From positions 1 through 37,592 of the forward strand of contig JAGXFT010000009.1 of assembly GCA_024637135.1 (NCBI GenBank): a stretch of 37,592 nt of DNA, in the 5' to 3' direction. The translations under genes and the position numbers were made by a program. This stretch comes from Nitriliruptorales bacterium (lineage in GTDB: Bacteria > Actinomycetota > Nitriliruptoria > Nitriliruptorales > Nitriliruptoraceae). Under the pieces are notes generated by a model. It saw only the letters and a list, made by a program, of their open reading frames with translations. It was not told the origin of the DNA and did no database searches. This document shows, one piece after another, positions 8,427 to 16,605 of the stretch. Within the stretch, counting starts at the first letter, position 1. Every line of letters begins with the position of its first letter.

Positions 8427-9887
8427 CTACTCGTCCAGTTCGCCGAGCACGACGTCGACGGTCTGTTCCTCACCGTTGCGAACGTAGACCACTTCGACGG
8501 TCTCGTCGGGTCGATGGCTGCGGACGGCGGCGACGAGGTCGGTGACGGTCCGTACGTCCCGGTCACCCAGTCGGATGATGACGTCGTCGACGCGGATGCC
8601 CGCCTCGCTGGCACCCGAGTCGGGCGAGACGACGGAGACCATCGCACCCTGGTCCTCGTCGAGTTCCAGTCGTGTGGCGATGGCCGAGGTGACGTCGACA
8701 CCGCTGACGCCCAGCAGGGCGTGGCGCACTTCGCCGGTCTCGATCAACTGCTCCGCCGTCGCGATCACCTGCGCGGTCGGGATGGCGAAGCCGACCCCCT
8801 GGGAACCGCCGGACCCGGACAGGATCGCGGTGTTGATGCCCAGGAGTCGGCCCTGCTGGTCGACCAAAGCACCACCGGAGTTGCCGGGGTTGATCGCCGC
8901 GTCGGTCTGGATGACGGCGGGCACGACCTGCACCTGCTCGTCACCGGGCACCGTGATGTCGCGACCGACGGCCGAGATGACGCCGGCCGTGACCGAGGCG
9001 TCCAGCCCGAACGGCGACCCGATCGCGATGGCGGTCTCGCCGACGGCCGGCGAGTCCTCGCGCAGGGAGATCGCCGGCAGGCCGCTGGTGTCGATCTTGA
9101 CGACGGCGAGGTCGGACAGGGGGTCGGTCCCGATCAGTTCGGCCGTGAACTCCTCGCCCGAGGCCAGCTTCACCCGCAGCGCGTCGGCGACCTCCACGAC
9201 GTGGTTGTTGGTGATGATGAGCCCGTCGGAGGAGTAGATGACGCCCGAGCCGAGCCCCAGTTCCTCCTCGGCGCCCGCGCTGCCACCCAGGATGTCGATG
9301 CGCACCACCGACGGGGTGACGGCGGCGGCAACGGTCGACACGATGCCGGGGTCGTCGCCCTGCACCTCGACGGTCGGCGCCTGCACCGGCTGTGCCTCGG
9401 CGGTCTCGGCGGCGGGTTGGGGCGACAACGCGTCGCTGGCGGCCAGCGTCCCGACGGTGCCGACCCCGGCACCCAGGAGGGCGGCGAGGAACACGACGAC
9501 GCCGCGACCGCGGCGGGGCTTCGTGGCCGCCGGGGCCGCGACCGTGCCGGTGGTGTCGGGCGGACGGACCGACCCGGCCGGCGATCCGGGACCGGCATTG
9601 CCGGCGTTCCAGCCGGTCGGCGGGGCCAGCGGGCGAGGCGCCCCGTTGGCTGCCGGCGCGCCGGGCGGCGGCGTGGCGGGCGTGGGCGGTCCAGTCTGCA
9701 ACGGGGGCGACGCCGGATCGGGGGTCACTCGGACACGCCCGGGACGGTCGGGCGCGCGCCACGGTGAGCCGGCGGTGGCGTCGGTGTCGGACGACACCGG
9801 GGACGAAGGGGCGTCGTGGAACCCACGTGTCTGCGGCGGTGCCGTGGCGTCGTCGGGCACCGACCCGTCGGGATCGTGGGAACTCAT
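8427..9887 (-). CDS. htrA: HtrA/DegP-type membrane-anchored serine protease with PDZ domain, 486 aa
   Basis: Envelope quality-control protease. The N-terminal ~125 residues are Pro/Gly/Ala-rich and cytoplasmic. One transmembrane helix (about 130-148, VVVFLAALLGAGVGTVGTL) follows after a KPRRGRG stretch. The trypsin-like domain has the catalytic triad His229 (ITNNHVV), Asp259 (SDLAVVK) and Ser337 (GNSGGAL). A C-terminal PDZ domain starts around residue 390 (LLGVSG...GASEAGIRVDDVIIRLGD). ATG 9887 is chosen because GAAGG lies eight bases upstream; a TTG nine codons further upstream is the alternative. It is the first gene of an htrA-tatB-PAP2 run. The sigE-rseA genes that precede htrA in mycobacteria are absent here. 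Confidence 0.93.
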   Translation of the reverse strand: MSSHDPDGSVPDDATAPPQTRGFHDAPSSPVSSDTDATAGSPWRAPDRPGRVRVTPDPASPPLQTGPPTPATPPPGAPAANGAPRPLAPPTGWNAGNAGPGSPAGSVRPPDTTGTVAAPAATKPRRGRGVVVFLAALLGAGVGTVGTLAASDALSPQPAAETAEAQPVQAPTVEVQGDDPGIVSTVAAAVTPSVVRIDILGGSAGAEEELGLGSGVIYSSDGLIITNNHVVEVADALRVKLASGEEFTAELIGTDPLSDLAVVKIDTSGLPAISLREDSPAVGETAIAIGSPFGLDASVTAGVISAVGRDITVPGDEQVQVVPAVIQTDAAINPGNSGGALVDQQGRLLGINTAILSGSGGSQGVGFAIPTAQVIATAEQLIETGEVRHALLGVSGVDVTSAIATRLELDEDQGAMVSVVSPDSGASEAGIRVDDVIIRLGDRDVRTVTDLVAAVRSHRPDETVEVVYVRNGEEQTVDVVLGELDE

Positions 9888-10032
9888 CTGGAACACCTTC
9901 GTCGTGGCTGCCAAGGTATCGGGGTCCGGGTCGTGCTCGACCGCCCACGGTCGGCCCGCGATCGGCCCATGATTGGTGTGGGCGGGGGTCGAGGGCCTGG
10001 CCGGCGATGGGGTGTGGGCGGGTGCAGGCGAC

Positions 10033-10038
10033 TATCGT
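10033..10038 (+). promoter_or_regulatory. Candidate -10 box TATCGT
   Basis: TAnnnT hexamer 27 bases before the O-methyltransferase ATG, with AGGAGG between them, so a short leader with ribosome-binding site would result. No clear -35. Confidence 0.35.
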
Positions 10039-10065
10039 GTCGGCCGACCAGGAGGGTCGAATCCC

Positions 10066-10641
10066 ATGGACGTGAGCGCGCTGCAGACCACCATCCACCC
10101 CGAGGACGACGTCCTGGCCGCCGTTCGAGCCCGGGTCGGCCAGACCGTCAGCGTGCCCGACGCCGGGGTCAGTGCGCTGTTGTCCCACCTCGCCGACCAG
10201 CGCGGCGTCCGCCACGCGGTGCTGTTGGGGACGGCCGGCGGTGTGACCGCCGCGTGGCTGCTGGACGGCATGGATCCGCGCGGGATCGTCACCTGCATCG
10301 AGCCCGACACCCGGCGCCACGCCCTGATGGGCGACTCGGTTGCCGAGTTGGGCATCGCCGACCACATCCGGTTGATCAACGGCCATCCCGACGAGACCTC
10401 GGCCCGCCTGAGCGACGGCAACTACGACCTGGTCGTGGTCCAACTCGACGAACCGACGATCGAACTGGTCACGATCGCAGCCCGGTTGCTGCGGGTCGGC
10501 GGCATGGTCGTCGTGCGCCACGCCAGCGCCGGAGCCGACGACGTGGCCGCGGCGTTGGCCAGCACCCCGTGGTCCCAGCCGGTCGTGCTCTCCGACGGCA
10601 ACGGCACCGTCCTCGCCCACCGCGACCGCGACCCCGAGTAA
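10066..10641 (+). CDS. SAM-dependent O-methyltransferase, 191 aa
   Basis: Class I methyltransferase of the small bacterial O-methyltransferase type. After an N-terminal helix region, HAVLLGTAGGVTAAWLL forms the first SAM-binding loop (about residues 49-65), IVTCIEPD is the acidic end of strand 2, and YDLVVVQLDE and LLRVGGMVVVRH are strands 4 and 5. It is divergent: the glycine-rich loop has GTAGG rather than GTGxG. M. tuberculosis Rv1220c is a related enzyme beside sigE-htrA, and this gene sits beside htrA too. Substrate unknown. ATG 10066 follows a strong AGGAGG at 10050-10055. It is divergent from htrA across 178 bp. Confidence 0.8.
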   Translation: MDVSALQTTIHPEDDVLAAVRARVGQTVSVPDAGVSALLSHLADQRGVRHAVLLGTAGGVTAAWLLDGMDPRGIVTCIEPDTRRHALMGDSVAELGIADHIRLINGHPDETSARLSDGNYDLVVVQLDEPTIELVTIAARLLRVGGMVVVRHASAGADDVAAALASTPWSQPVVLSDGNGTVLAHRDRDPE

Positions 10642-10646
10642 CCCGC

Positions 10647-10662
10647 CCGGCCCCGTGGCCGG
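10647..10662. terminator. GC hairpin after the O-methyltransferase
   Basis: CCGGCC (10647-10652) and GGCCGG (10657-10662) make a perfect 6-bp stem with a 4-nt loop, five bases after the stop codon. No U-tract follows. It sits between convergent genes and could serve both. Confidence 0.4.
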
Positions 10663-10743
10663 AGGTCAGGCGAGTGAGTGGCGACGCGGGCAGGGGCGAC
10701 CTGGACAAGTCAGCCGACTCGTCGAGCGGGGATCGACAGCCGC

Positions 10744-11586
10744 TCAGAAGAAGCGGAGCTTGGCGGCGAACTCGGCGGCGGGAGCCAGGATGACTGCCAG
10801 GTAGAACATGCCGGTCGAGGCCTGGATCGATCGGCCACCCTCGTTCGCCAACTTCAGGTTGAACCCGGCGATGACGGCGATGAGGGCCATGACCCCGAAA
10901 CCGATCAGCAAGGTCATGTTGTTCACCGACAGCAACGGGGAGATGGTCGAGGCACAGGCGGCCAGGGGGGCCCCGGTCAGGCCGACGCACGGGGGCGGGT
11001 TCTGGGCCGACAGGCCCACGGCCACGAACCCGGCGACGACCGCCGCCACGTTGACCCGCGCGATCCACACCATGGACTCGTTGGAGAGGCGCCGTTCGAC
11101 CAGGTACCAGTGGCCCAGGATCATGCCGTCCCAGATCGCGCCGAGCAGCACGGCGCCCAGCACCACCTCGACGACCCCGACCGGCCAGCTCCCCGCTCCG
11201 GTGGCGAGCGTGCGAAGCCCGGCGAACGGGACCAGGGTGGCGACCCCGACCACGGTCGCGGCGATCCCGATGACCCTGCCGATCACCGGGGCCAGTCGCA
11301 CGGCCAGTGCGACCACGGCCAGGCCGGCCAGGACCGCGGTCAGGCCGACGCCGCGTCCGGTCCAGCCGGCCAGCATGGCGGCCCGGCCCGACGTGGCCGC
11401 GACGGTCTCCAGGGGCAGGTCCAGCGCGGCCCACGCACCCCACGCCATCAGCGCGAGCGTGGACGTCAGCAGCATCTCGTAGCCGTGGCGGACCCGGCCC
11501 CACGTGGGGGCGAACCAGGTGAACACCAGCCCACCGACGGCCGTCTCGGTGAGGATCAGGGCCAGGACGGCCGCAGGCACATCCAT
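10744..11586 (-). CDS. Eight-helix membrane protein of unknown function, 280 aa
   Basis: Integral membrane protein with about eight hydrophobic segments spaced through its length, including the N-terminal TETAVGGLVFTWF helix and a C-terminal helix ending AAEFAAKLRFF. Histidines and tryptophans sit near predicted helix ends, notably RHGYEML between helices 1 and 2, and ILGHWYLVERRL after helix 5; such a pattern could bind heme or metal, but that is speculation. An external loop carries two cysteines (NPPPCVGLTG and ACAST), perhaps a disulfide. ATG 11586 is chosen because GGAGGG lies eight bases upstream; longer frames run into pepA out of phase. It lies 106 bp after pepA on the same strand. 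No family recognised. Confidence 0.78.
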   Translation of the reverse strand: MDVPAAVLALILTETAVGGLVFTWFAPTWGRVRHGYEMLLTSTLALMAWGAWAALDLPLETVAATSGRAAMLAGWTGRGVGLTAVLAGLAVVALAVRLAPVIGRVIGIAATVVGVATLVPFAGLRTLATGAGSWPVGVVEVVLGAVLLGAIWDGMILGHWYLVERRLSNESMVWIARVNVAAVVAGFVAVGLSAQNPPPCVGLTGAPLAACASTISPLLSVNNMTLLIGFGVMALIAVIAGFNLKLANEGGRSIQASTGMFYLAVILAPAAEFAAKLRFF

Positions 11587-11692
11587 CGGTTCGGCCCTCC
11601 ACATGACGACGGTGCCGAAGGTCGGCACCGGACTCGACAGGGTGCCACCCGGACCGCCGGGACGCGAACCACGGCCCGCCGTCGGACCGGCG

Positions 11693-13201
11693 TCAGCCCG
11701 TCGTCCACAACCAGTCGACCAAGGTCCGGACCGGGATCCCGGTGGCCCCCTTGGGGATGTAGCCGTCGAAGACCTGGTCGTCGTTGAACGCGGGTCCGGC
11801 GATGTCGAGGTGGGCCCACGGCAGGTTGTCCGGCACGAACTCCTGCAGGAACAGCGCGGCCCGGATCGTCCCGGCACCGTTGCCGCCGACGTTGCGCAGG
11901 TCGGCGACCTCGCTCTTGAGCTGCGGGGCGTACTGCTCCTCGGCCAGCGGCAGGCGCCACAGCGGCTCGGCGGCCCGGTCGGCGGCCTCCAGCAGTTCGC
12001 CGACCAGGTCGTCGTCGTTGCCAAGCACCGCCGCCACCCGCGGCCCGAGCGCCACCAGCGCGGCACCGGTCAGGGTGGCGACGTCGACCAGGGCGTCGAC
12101 CGGCGGCTGGAGGTTCGCGCTCCACGCCAACGCGTCTGCCATGACCAGCCGACCCTCGGCATCGGTGTTGAGGACCTCGACGGTGGTCCCGCCGAACATC
12201 GTGATGACGTCACCGGGCCGGGTCGCCGTGCCACCGGGCATGTTCTCGGCGAAGCACAGCATGGCGGTCAGGTTCACGGCCAGTGCGCCCTGGGCGGCCG
12301 CGCGCACGGCGGCCAGCACGGTGGCGGCCCCGGCCATGTCGATCTTCATCCACTGCATCGACGCGGGTGGCTTGAGCGACAACCCGCCGGAGTCGAAGGT
12401 GATGCCCTTGCCGACGATCGCGACGTGGCGGGTGGCGTCCTCCGGCCGGTAGCGCACCTGCACGAAACGGGCCTCGACCTCGGATCCGGCGGACACGCCG
12501 AGGTGGCCCCCGAACCCGTGCTCGGTGAGCGTCGCCTGGTCCCACACCTCGACCTCGACCGGGAGGTCGGCGAACAACTCCACGACGCGGTCGGCCAACG
12601 CGGGCGGCCGCTTGTCGCCCGGGGGTGTGTTGCCGAGGTCGCGTGCGAGCATCGTGGCCTCGGCACTGATGCCACCGCGTTCGATGCCGGCCGCGACGAC
12701 GTCGGCGTCCCCGCCGACCAGGGTCACGGTGTCGAGCCGCCGGGTGTCCTCGTCGGTCTTGCTGTCGCGGTAGGCGTAGGTGGCCAGTTCGGTGCCCTCG
12801 ACCACCGCCCGGACGGCCGCGCCGGGGTCGCCGACGTCCACGGTGTGCAACGTGCTGGCCAGCGTCGCGCGGCGACTGGACGCCCGCGCCGCCACCGCAC
12901 TGCCGATGCGCACGGCGTCGGCGTCGACCTCGTCGGCCGGGCCGAGGCCGACCAGCACCAGCATCGCGCAGGCCACGCCGTCGCCGGTCGGGACCAGCAC
13001 GTGCGTGCCGCGGGACCCGTCCATGCCGACCGCCCGACACAGGTCGACCAGGTCGACACCCAGGCGGTGGCCGACGGACTCGCCCACGGACTCGACGACC
13101 AGGTCCTCCGTGTCGTCGCCGTCGATGGTGGTGACACCGACGACGAGCACGGCGGCGTCGACATCACCGGCGCTGGTGTCGGCATGCTGGAAAGTGGGCA
13201 A
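11693..13201 (-). CDS. pepA: Leucyl aminopeptidase (M17 family), 502 aa
   Basis: Cytosolic two-metal aminopeptidase removing N-terminal residues from peptides. The N-terminal domain covers about residues 1-170. The catalytic domain carries VGKGITFDSGGLSLKP (Lys265, Asp270, Lys277), MKIDMAG (Asp288) and the family signature NTDAEGRL (Asp347, Glu349, Arg351). The length is typical. The start is probably TTG at 13201: no in-frame ATG or GTG lies close upstream and there is only a weak ribosome-binding site, so the exact N-terminus is uncertain. It is divergent from the cupin gene, with a 175-bp spacer. Confidence 0.95.
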   Translation of the reverse strand: MPTFQHADTSAGDVDAAVLVVGVTTIDGDDTEDLVVESVGESVGHRLGVDLVDLCRAVGMDGSRGTHVLVPTGDGVACAMLVLVGLGPADEVDADAVRIGSAVAARASSRRATLASTLHTVDVGDPGAAVRAVVEGTELATYAYRDSKTDEDTRRLDTVTLVGGDADVVAAGIERGGISAEATMLARDLGNTPPGDKRPPALADRVVELFADLPVEVEVWDQATLTEHGFGGHLGVSAGSEVEARFVQVRYRPEDATRHVAIVGKGITFDSGGLSLKPPASMQWMKIDMAGAATVLAAVRAAAQGALAVNLTAMLCFAENMPGGTATRPGDVITMFGGTTVEVLNTDAEGRLVMADALAWSANLQPPVDALVDVATLTGAALVALGPRVAAVLGNDDDLVGELLEAADRAAEPLWRLPLAEEQYAPQLKSEVADLRNVGGNGAGTIRAALFLQEFVPDNLPWAHLDIAGPAFNDDQVFDGYIPKGATGIPVRTLVDWLWTTG

Positions 13202-13364
13202 GGGGCGACCGTTCGACAGGGATGCGGGACTGGAGACACATCGTCGCTGAGACTAGGGCGAGACTCCCGAGCCGAGTTGGCGTTCCGCCGCCGCCCTCGG
13301 TGCACAACCGGTCCGGGAGGCACATCCTAGTCCGCGCGGCGTGCGCCCGGGATCGTGCGCCACG

Positions 13365-13370
13365 TACGCT
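13365..13370 (+). promoter_or_regulatory. Candidate -10 box of a leaderless transcript (TACGCT)
   Basis: TAnnnT hexamer ending six bases before ATG 13377. No ribosome-binding site precedes that ATG. The spacing fits transcription starting at or next to the start codon, common in actinobacteria. Confidence 0.4.
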
Positions 13371-13376
13371 TCGGCC

Positions 13377-13940
13377 ATGGACCCCGCCGATGCCGACACC
13401 GACCCGACGTCGCCCGACGACGCCCGATCCACCGATCCCGACGGGGTCGCGCCAGGGCCGGACGAGGTGACGGACATGCCGGTCAGCGACGTCGACGCCA
13501 GTGGCCAGGTCGTCCCGATCGACCTGCGTGACTACGTGCTGTTCAGCACGGGGTCGGCGACCCGCGTGCGGACACTGGCGACGGACGTCCTGGCCCTCGA
13601 CCAGTGGTGCATCGAACCCCAGCAGTCCACCGGCGTGCTGCAGTACCCGGACGGCGACGTCGCCTACACCGTGATCGGTGGACGCTCCTGGTTCGTGACC
13701 GAGCAGGGCGAGGTGGGACTGGACCCATTGGGGTCGCTGCTGGTGCCGGCGGGCACCGTCCACGGCATCGACAACCGGGGTTCGGACCCGTTGATCATCG
13801 TGGCCGCGATGGCACCCCCGGACGACCTGCCGGTGGACGACCCCCAGGACCCGGCCGGCCTCGCCGTGCGGGACGACGAGCAGTACGGGCGGCTCGGGCG
13901 GGCCCTGTCGGAACGCTTCGGGCGCCTGCTCGGCCGCTGA
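13377..13940 (+). CDS. Cupin-domain protein, 187 aa
   Basis: Small soluble beta-barrel protein. The first ~40 residues are Asp/Pro/Thr-rich and probably unstructured. Residues about 45-150 form a single cupin: LDQWCIEPQQSTGVLQYPDGDVAYTVIGG is motif 1, and LGSLLVPAGTVHGIDNRGSDPL is motif 2 with its conserved Pro-x-x-x-His. Motif 1 lacks the usual HxH metal pair (it reads QQST...), so metal binding is doubtful and a sensor or binding role is possible. The start ATG 13377 has no ribosome-binding site but a TACGCT box just upstream suggests a leaderless mRNA. It is convergent with the FlK-like gene. Confidence 0.78.
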   Translation: MDPADADTDPTSPDDARSTDPDGVAPGPDEVTDMPVSDVDASGQVVPIDLRDYVLFSTGSATRVRTLATDVLALDQWCIEPQQSTGVLQYPDGDVAYTVIGGRSWFVTEQGEVGLDPLGSLLVPAGTVHGIDNRGSDPLIIVAAMAPPDDLPVDDPQDPAGLAVRDDEQYGRLGRALSERFGRLLGR

Positions 13941-13963
13941 CGCGACCGCACGTGCCCGGCGTG

Positions 13964-14350
13964 TCAGCCGCTGATCTCGGCGGCGAAGTCGCGGGTCCGC
14001 ACGATCCGCTGGTCCACCGAGCCGCGCGCGACCATGCGGCCACCGTGGCGCACCACGACCTCGCACATCAGTCGTTGCGAACTGACCTGGGCGACGGTGG
14101 CGACCAACTGGATCTCGGCCCCAATCGGGACCGGTGCCCGCTGGGTCAGGTCGAGGTGGTGACCCACGCCTTCCTCACCGGCCTCGAGGTGGTCCACCAG
14201 CAGGTTCCGACAGACCTGTTCCATGTGCCCGACCAGCGCCTGGGTGCCGTACACCGGGTGGATCACGTCGCCGTCGATCGTGGCGGCCATGTCGTTGGTC
14301 ACGGTGACGTCGAGGGACTCGGTGGCCCCCCGTGGCGGTCCTGGTTGCAT
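13964..14350 (-). CDS. FlK-like hotdog thioesterase-fold protein, 128 aa, catalytic His replaced
   Basis: Hotdog-fold protein of the fluoroacetyl-CoA-thioesterase (FlK)-like family, whose members cleave short acyl-CoA thioesters. The GTQALVGHMEQVC helix carries Thr36 and Glu44, matching the FlK catalytic Thr and Glu by an eight-residue spacing. The third residue, His76 in FlK, falls on Gln70 here (HLDLTQRAP), 26 residues after the Glu exactly as in FlK. Thioesterase activity is therefore uncertain. ATG 14350 is preferred over GTG 14356 because AGGAG is seven bases upstream of it but one base from the other. It follows the lipoprotein gene on the same strand. Confidence 0.8.
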   Translation of the reverse strand: MQPGPPRGATESLDVTVTNDMAATIDGDVIHPVYGTQALVGHMEQVCRNLLVDHLEAGEEGVGHHLDLTQRAPVPIGAEIQLVATVAQVSSQRLMCEVVVRHGGRMVARGSVDQRIVRTRDFAAEISG

Positions 14351-14421
14351 CGTCACACTCCTGCCGGGGCCGTCAACCTACCGGGCCGCGGCCGTGGCTC
14401 GAACCCGGCGTGTCGACCACC

Positions 14422-14973
14422 TCAACGCTCCTCGGGACGCAGCTCCCGGATGTTGAAGGTGCCGTCCAGGCCGTCCCCGCCGACCAGGTTCACGTCCACC
14501 GCCGCGGACACCCGTTCGTCCACCGACCCGACCTCCAGGCGGCCACTGGTGGCACGGACCTGGCGGCCGTCCCAGCGCACGTCCACGACGACGCCGTCGG
14601 TGACGTCGTCGCAGTCGAGGTCGCAGGTGTCGCCGATGACGTCGACGGCCTCGCCGGCAACCAGCACGTCCGGGTTCTCGATCACCATCGCGACGGTCAT
14701 CCCGTCGATCGTGCGAGCCGACCAGCACACGTCCTGGTCGATCTCGATGCCCGGATCGCAGTCACCGAACACGACGTCCGGAACCCCCTCGGAGATGGCC
14801 ACGCGCGCACCGCCCAGTGTCCCGGTGACCTGCACGCCGTCGTCGTCGGCCTCGGCCTGGCGGTGGGCCACCGACGCGGTCGCGCAGCCCGACAGCGCCA
14901 GCGCGAACGCGAGCACGACGGCCACGACAGCGGGGCGTCGGGACGGCGCGGCGGTGCTGCGGGCGTGGGACAT
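14422..14973 (-). CDS. Predicted lipoprotein, 183 aa, unknown function
   Basis: Exported lipoprotein. A basic start (SHARSTAAPSRR) and hydrophobic helix (about 15-28) lead to the lipobox LSGC with Cys at about 30. The mature part (150 residues) is acidic and Val/Asp-rich with four cysteines (GDCD, VCWS, DTCDLDC) that could form disulfides. It resembles the small domain-of-unknown-function lipoproteins similar to LpqH-type 19-kDa antigens in layout, but no family can be assigned. ATG 14973 starts six bases after the SRPBCC stop, so the two genes are surely co-transcribed. Its own ribosome-binding site is weak, suggesting coupling. Confidence 0.75.
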   Translation of the reverse strand: MSHARSTAAPSRRPAVVAVVLAFALALSGCATASVAHRQAEADDDGVQVTGTLGGARVAISEGVPDVVFGDCDPGIEIDQDVCWSARTIDGMTVAMVIENPDVLVAGEAVDVIGDTCDLDCDDVTDGVVVDVRWDGRQVRATSGRLEVGSVDERVSAAVDVNLVGGDGLDGTFNIRELRPEER

Positions 14974-14979
14974 CGTCGC

Positions 14980-15441
14980 TCAGCCCCCGACCTGGTCGGC
15001 CCGCGCGGCATCCTCGGCCACGCCCGCGAGCCGACGCAGGCTGGTCGCGAAGATGCGACGGATCACGGGCAGGGCGGCTCGGGCACCGAGGTCACCCAGA
15101 GCGCCAAGGGGAGCCTCGATCTCTTCCCACCACGCGAGCCGCGTCCCCGGGCCCTCGGTGGCCAGTTCGAAGGCCCCGACCCCGCGGATGACGCGACCCA
15201 GGTGGGTGGCCTCGAGCCGGTGGGGCGGGTCCCACCCGGTCACGCGCATCACGTCCAGGACGGGCAGTCCGAGCAGCGAGGTCGGCACGTGGATGGTGAC
15301 GCCGAGGCCCTCGCGATGGGGCGTCACGACGTCCACGCGCTTGGCGTCCAGCATCCACTCGGACTGGCGTTCCCAGTCCACGAGCACGTCCCAGACCACC
15401 TGCACCGGGGCGGCCACGTGACGGTCGACCTCGAGGCGCAT
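14980..15441 (-). CDS. SRPBCC (START-like) protein, 153 aa
   Basis: Small soluble lipid- or polyketide-binding-type fold. The N-terminus MRLEVDRHVAAPVQVVWDVLVDWE is the typical first strand and helix-grip start of the SRPBCC/polyketide cyclase superfamily; WDPPHRLEATHLG and GTRLAWWEEIEAPLG are later strands, and a long C-terminal helix closes the pocket. No catalytic residues can be assigned, and many such proteins only bind hydrophobic ligands. ATG 15441 has CAGGAT seven bases upstream. It is first in a run of three minus-strand genes ending in the FlK-like gene, and is divergent from the hydrolase. Confidence 0.82.
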   Translation of the reverse strand: MRLEVDRHVAAPVQVVWDVLVDWERQSEWMLDAKRVDVVTPHREGLGVTIHVPTSLLGLPVLDVMRVTGWDPPHRLEATHLGRVIRGVGAFELATEGPGTRLAWWEEIEAPLGALGDLGARAALPVIRRIFATSLRRLAGVAEDAARADQVGG

Positions 15442-15790
15442 GACAGGATCCTGACGGGTGACGGCGGACCCACCATCGTATGTCGCCGCGGACCGGCATC
15501 TGCGCGCACCCGTCGCGCCGAGCCGGCCGCGTTCGGCCGCCGAGCATCGTTGCCCACGTCCGCTCCGGCGCGGTTCCGCCGTGGTTCCGGCCCGGTGGCC
15601 GGCCCGTCGAGGCGACCGGACCGGCGGCTACCATCGCCCCGTCGCACCGCGGACCGATCCGCCGCCGCGGCCGTCCTCGCCGATGGCCACCGCGCCGCCA
15701 CCGAGGTCCGGTGCACCACCCGGACCGGTGTGGCTTCCGAGCACCGCCGCGGTCGACCTCCATCCTCCCACGCCTGCCCATCGAGCGAGC
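15442..15790. other. Divergent spacer, 349 bp
   Basis: No supported gene. A TACCAT hexamer at 15629-15634 is a possible -10 box for the plus strand, giving a leader of about 150 bases before the hydrolase ATG. An in-frame ATG at 15683 would lengthen the hydrolase by 36 Pro/Ala-rich residues but has no ribosome-binding site. The rest is GC-rich without obvious repeats. Confidence 0.45.
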
Positions 15791-16561
15791 ATGTTTGCCT
15801 CTGTCAACGACGTCACCCTCAACTATCGCAGCGAGGGCGAGGGGCCACCGGTCGTCTTCCTGCACGGCCTGGGTGGCACCGCCAACATCTGGCACGGGGT
15901 GATGGCCGCGATGGTCCAGCACCACCACTGCGTCGCGATCGACCTGCGTGGCCACGGCCGCAGTGGTGGCCAGGGCCGGTTCAGCATCGAGGGCTTCGCC
16001 AAGGACGTCGAGTCGTTGATGCGCCACCTCGAACTGCCGTCCGTGACCCTGGTGGGCCACTCCATGGGCTCGCTGGTGGCCCAGCACCTCGCGCACCGTC
16101 GCCAGGACCTGGTCGGCCGGTTGGTCCTGGTCGGCGCGATCAGCCAGTTCCAGCCCGCCACCTCCGACGCCTACCGGACCCGGGCCGACCAGGTCGACGC
16201 CGACGGCCTCGAACCACTGGTCGACGCCTGGCTGGCCGGCGCGGTCAGCCCCCAGACCCACGCCCTGCAGTCGGGTGCGACCGGCCTGTTGCGCGAGATG
16301 TTCCTGCGCAACGACCCCGCCTCCTACGCGAAGTCGACCCGGGCGCTGGCCGAGGCCCCGTCGATCCGGCGCGACGAACTGGGCCAGCCGACGCTGATCC
16401 TGACCGGTGCCCACGACCGCTCGACGCCGCTGGCGATGTCCGAGGAACTGCACCGCTCGATCCCGGTCAGCCGGGTCGAGGTGCTGCCCGACGTGTCGCA
16501 CTGGTCCCCGATCGAGGCGCCCGGGCGGATCGCCGCGTCGATCCTCGAGTTCCTGACCTGA
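15791..16561 (+). CDS. Alpha/beta-fold hydrolase, 256 aa
   Basis: Soluble serine hydrolase of the 3-oxoadipate-enol-lactonase/esterase-like group. The oxyanion HG motif is at 25-26 (FLHGLGG), the nucleophile elbow is GHSMGS with Ser91, and the acid and base are Asp209 (TGAHDRSTP) and His237 (DVSHWSP). DLRGHGRSGG at 51-60 is the usual strand 4 region. A cap of about 60 helical residues lies between 125 and 190. The specific substrate is not predictable. ATG 15791 is chosen because the homologous part begins there (FASVNDVTLNYRSEG); there is no good ribosome-binding site. It is followed after 44 bp by gpgS. Confidence 0.88.
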   Translation: MFASVNDVTLNYRSEGEGPPVVFLHGLGGTANIWHGVMAAMVQHHHCVAIDLRGHGRSGGQGRFSIEGFAKDVESLMRHLELPSVTLVGHSMGSLVAQHLAHRRQDLVGRLVLVGAISQFQPATSDAYRTRADQVDADGLEPLVDAWLAGAVSPQTHALQSGATGLLREMFLRNDPASYAKSTRALAEAPSIRRDELGQPTLILTGAHDRSTPLAMSEELHRSIPVSRVEVLPDVSHWSPIEAPGRIAASILEFLT

Positions 16562-16605
16562 CGTCGATCGGGGACGTCGCACCGGTGACGGGGACGGGAG
16601 GTGAG

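Noticed and set aside
9887-9914. TTG start for htrA
   Set aside because: The ATG at 9887 has a well-placed GAAGG; the TTG has no ribosome-binding site.
10744-12066. Membrane protein starting at 12066 (440 aa)
   Set aside because: The first 160 residues are the out-of-phase shadow of pepA; GGAGGG and ATG 11586 mark the real start.
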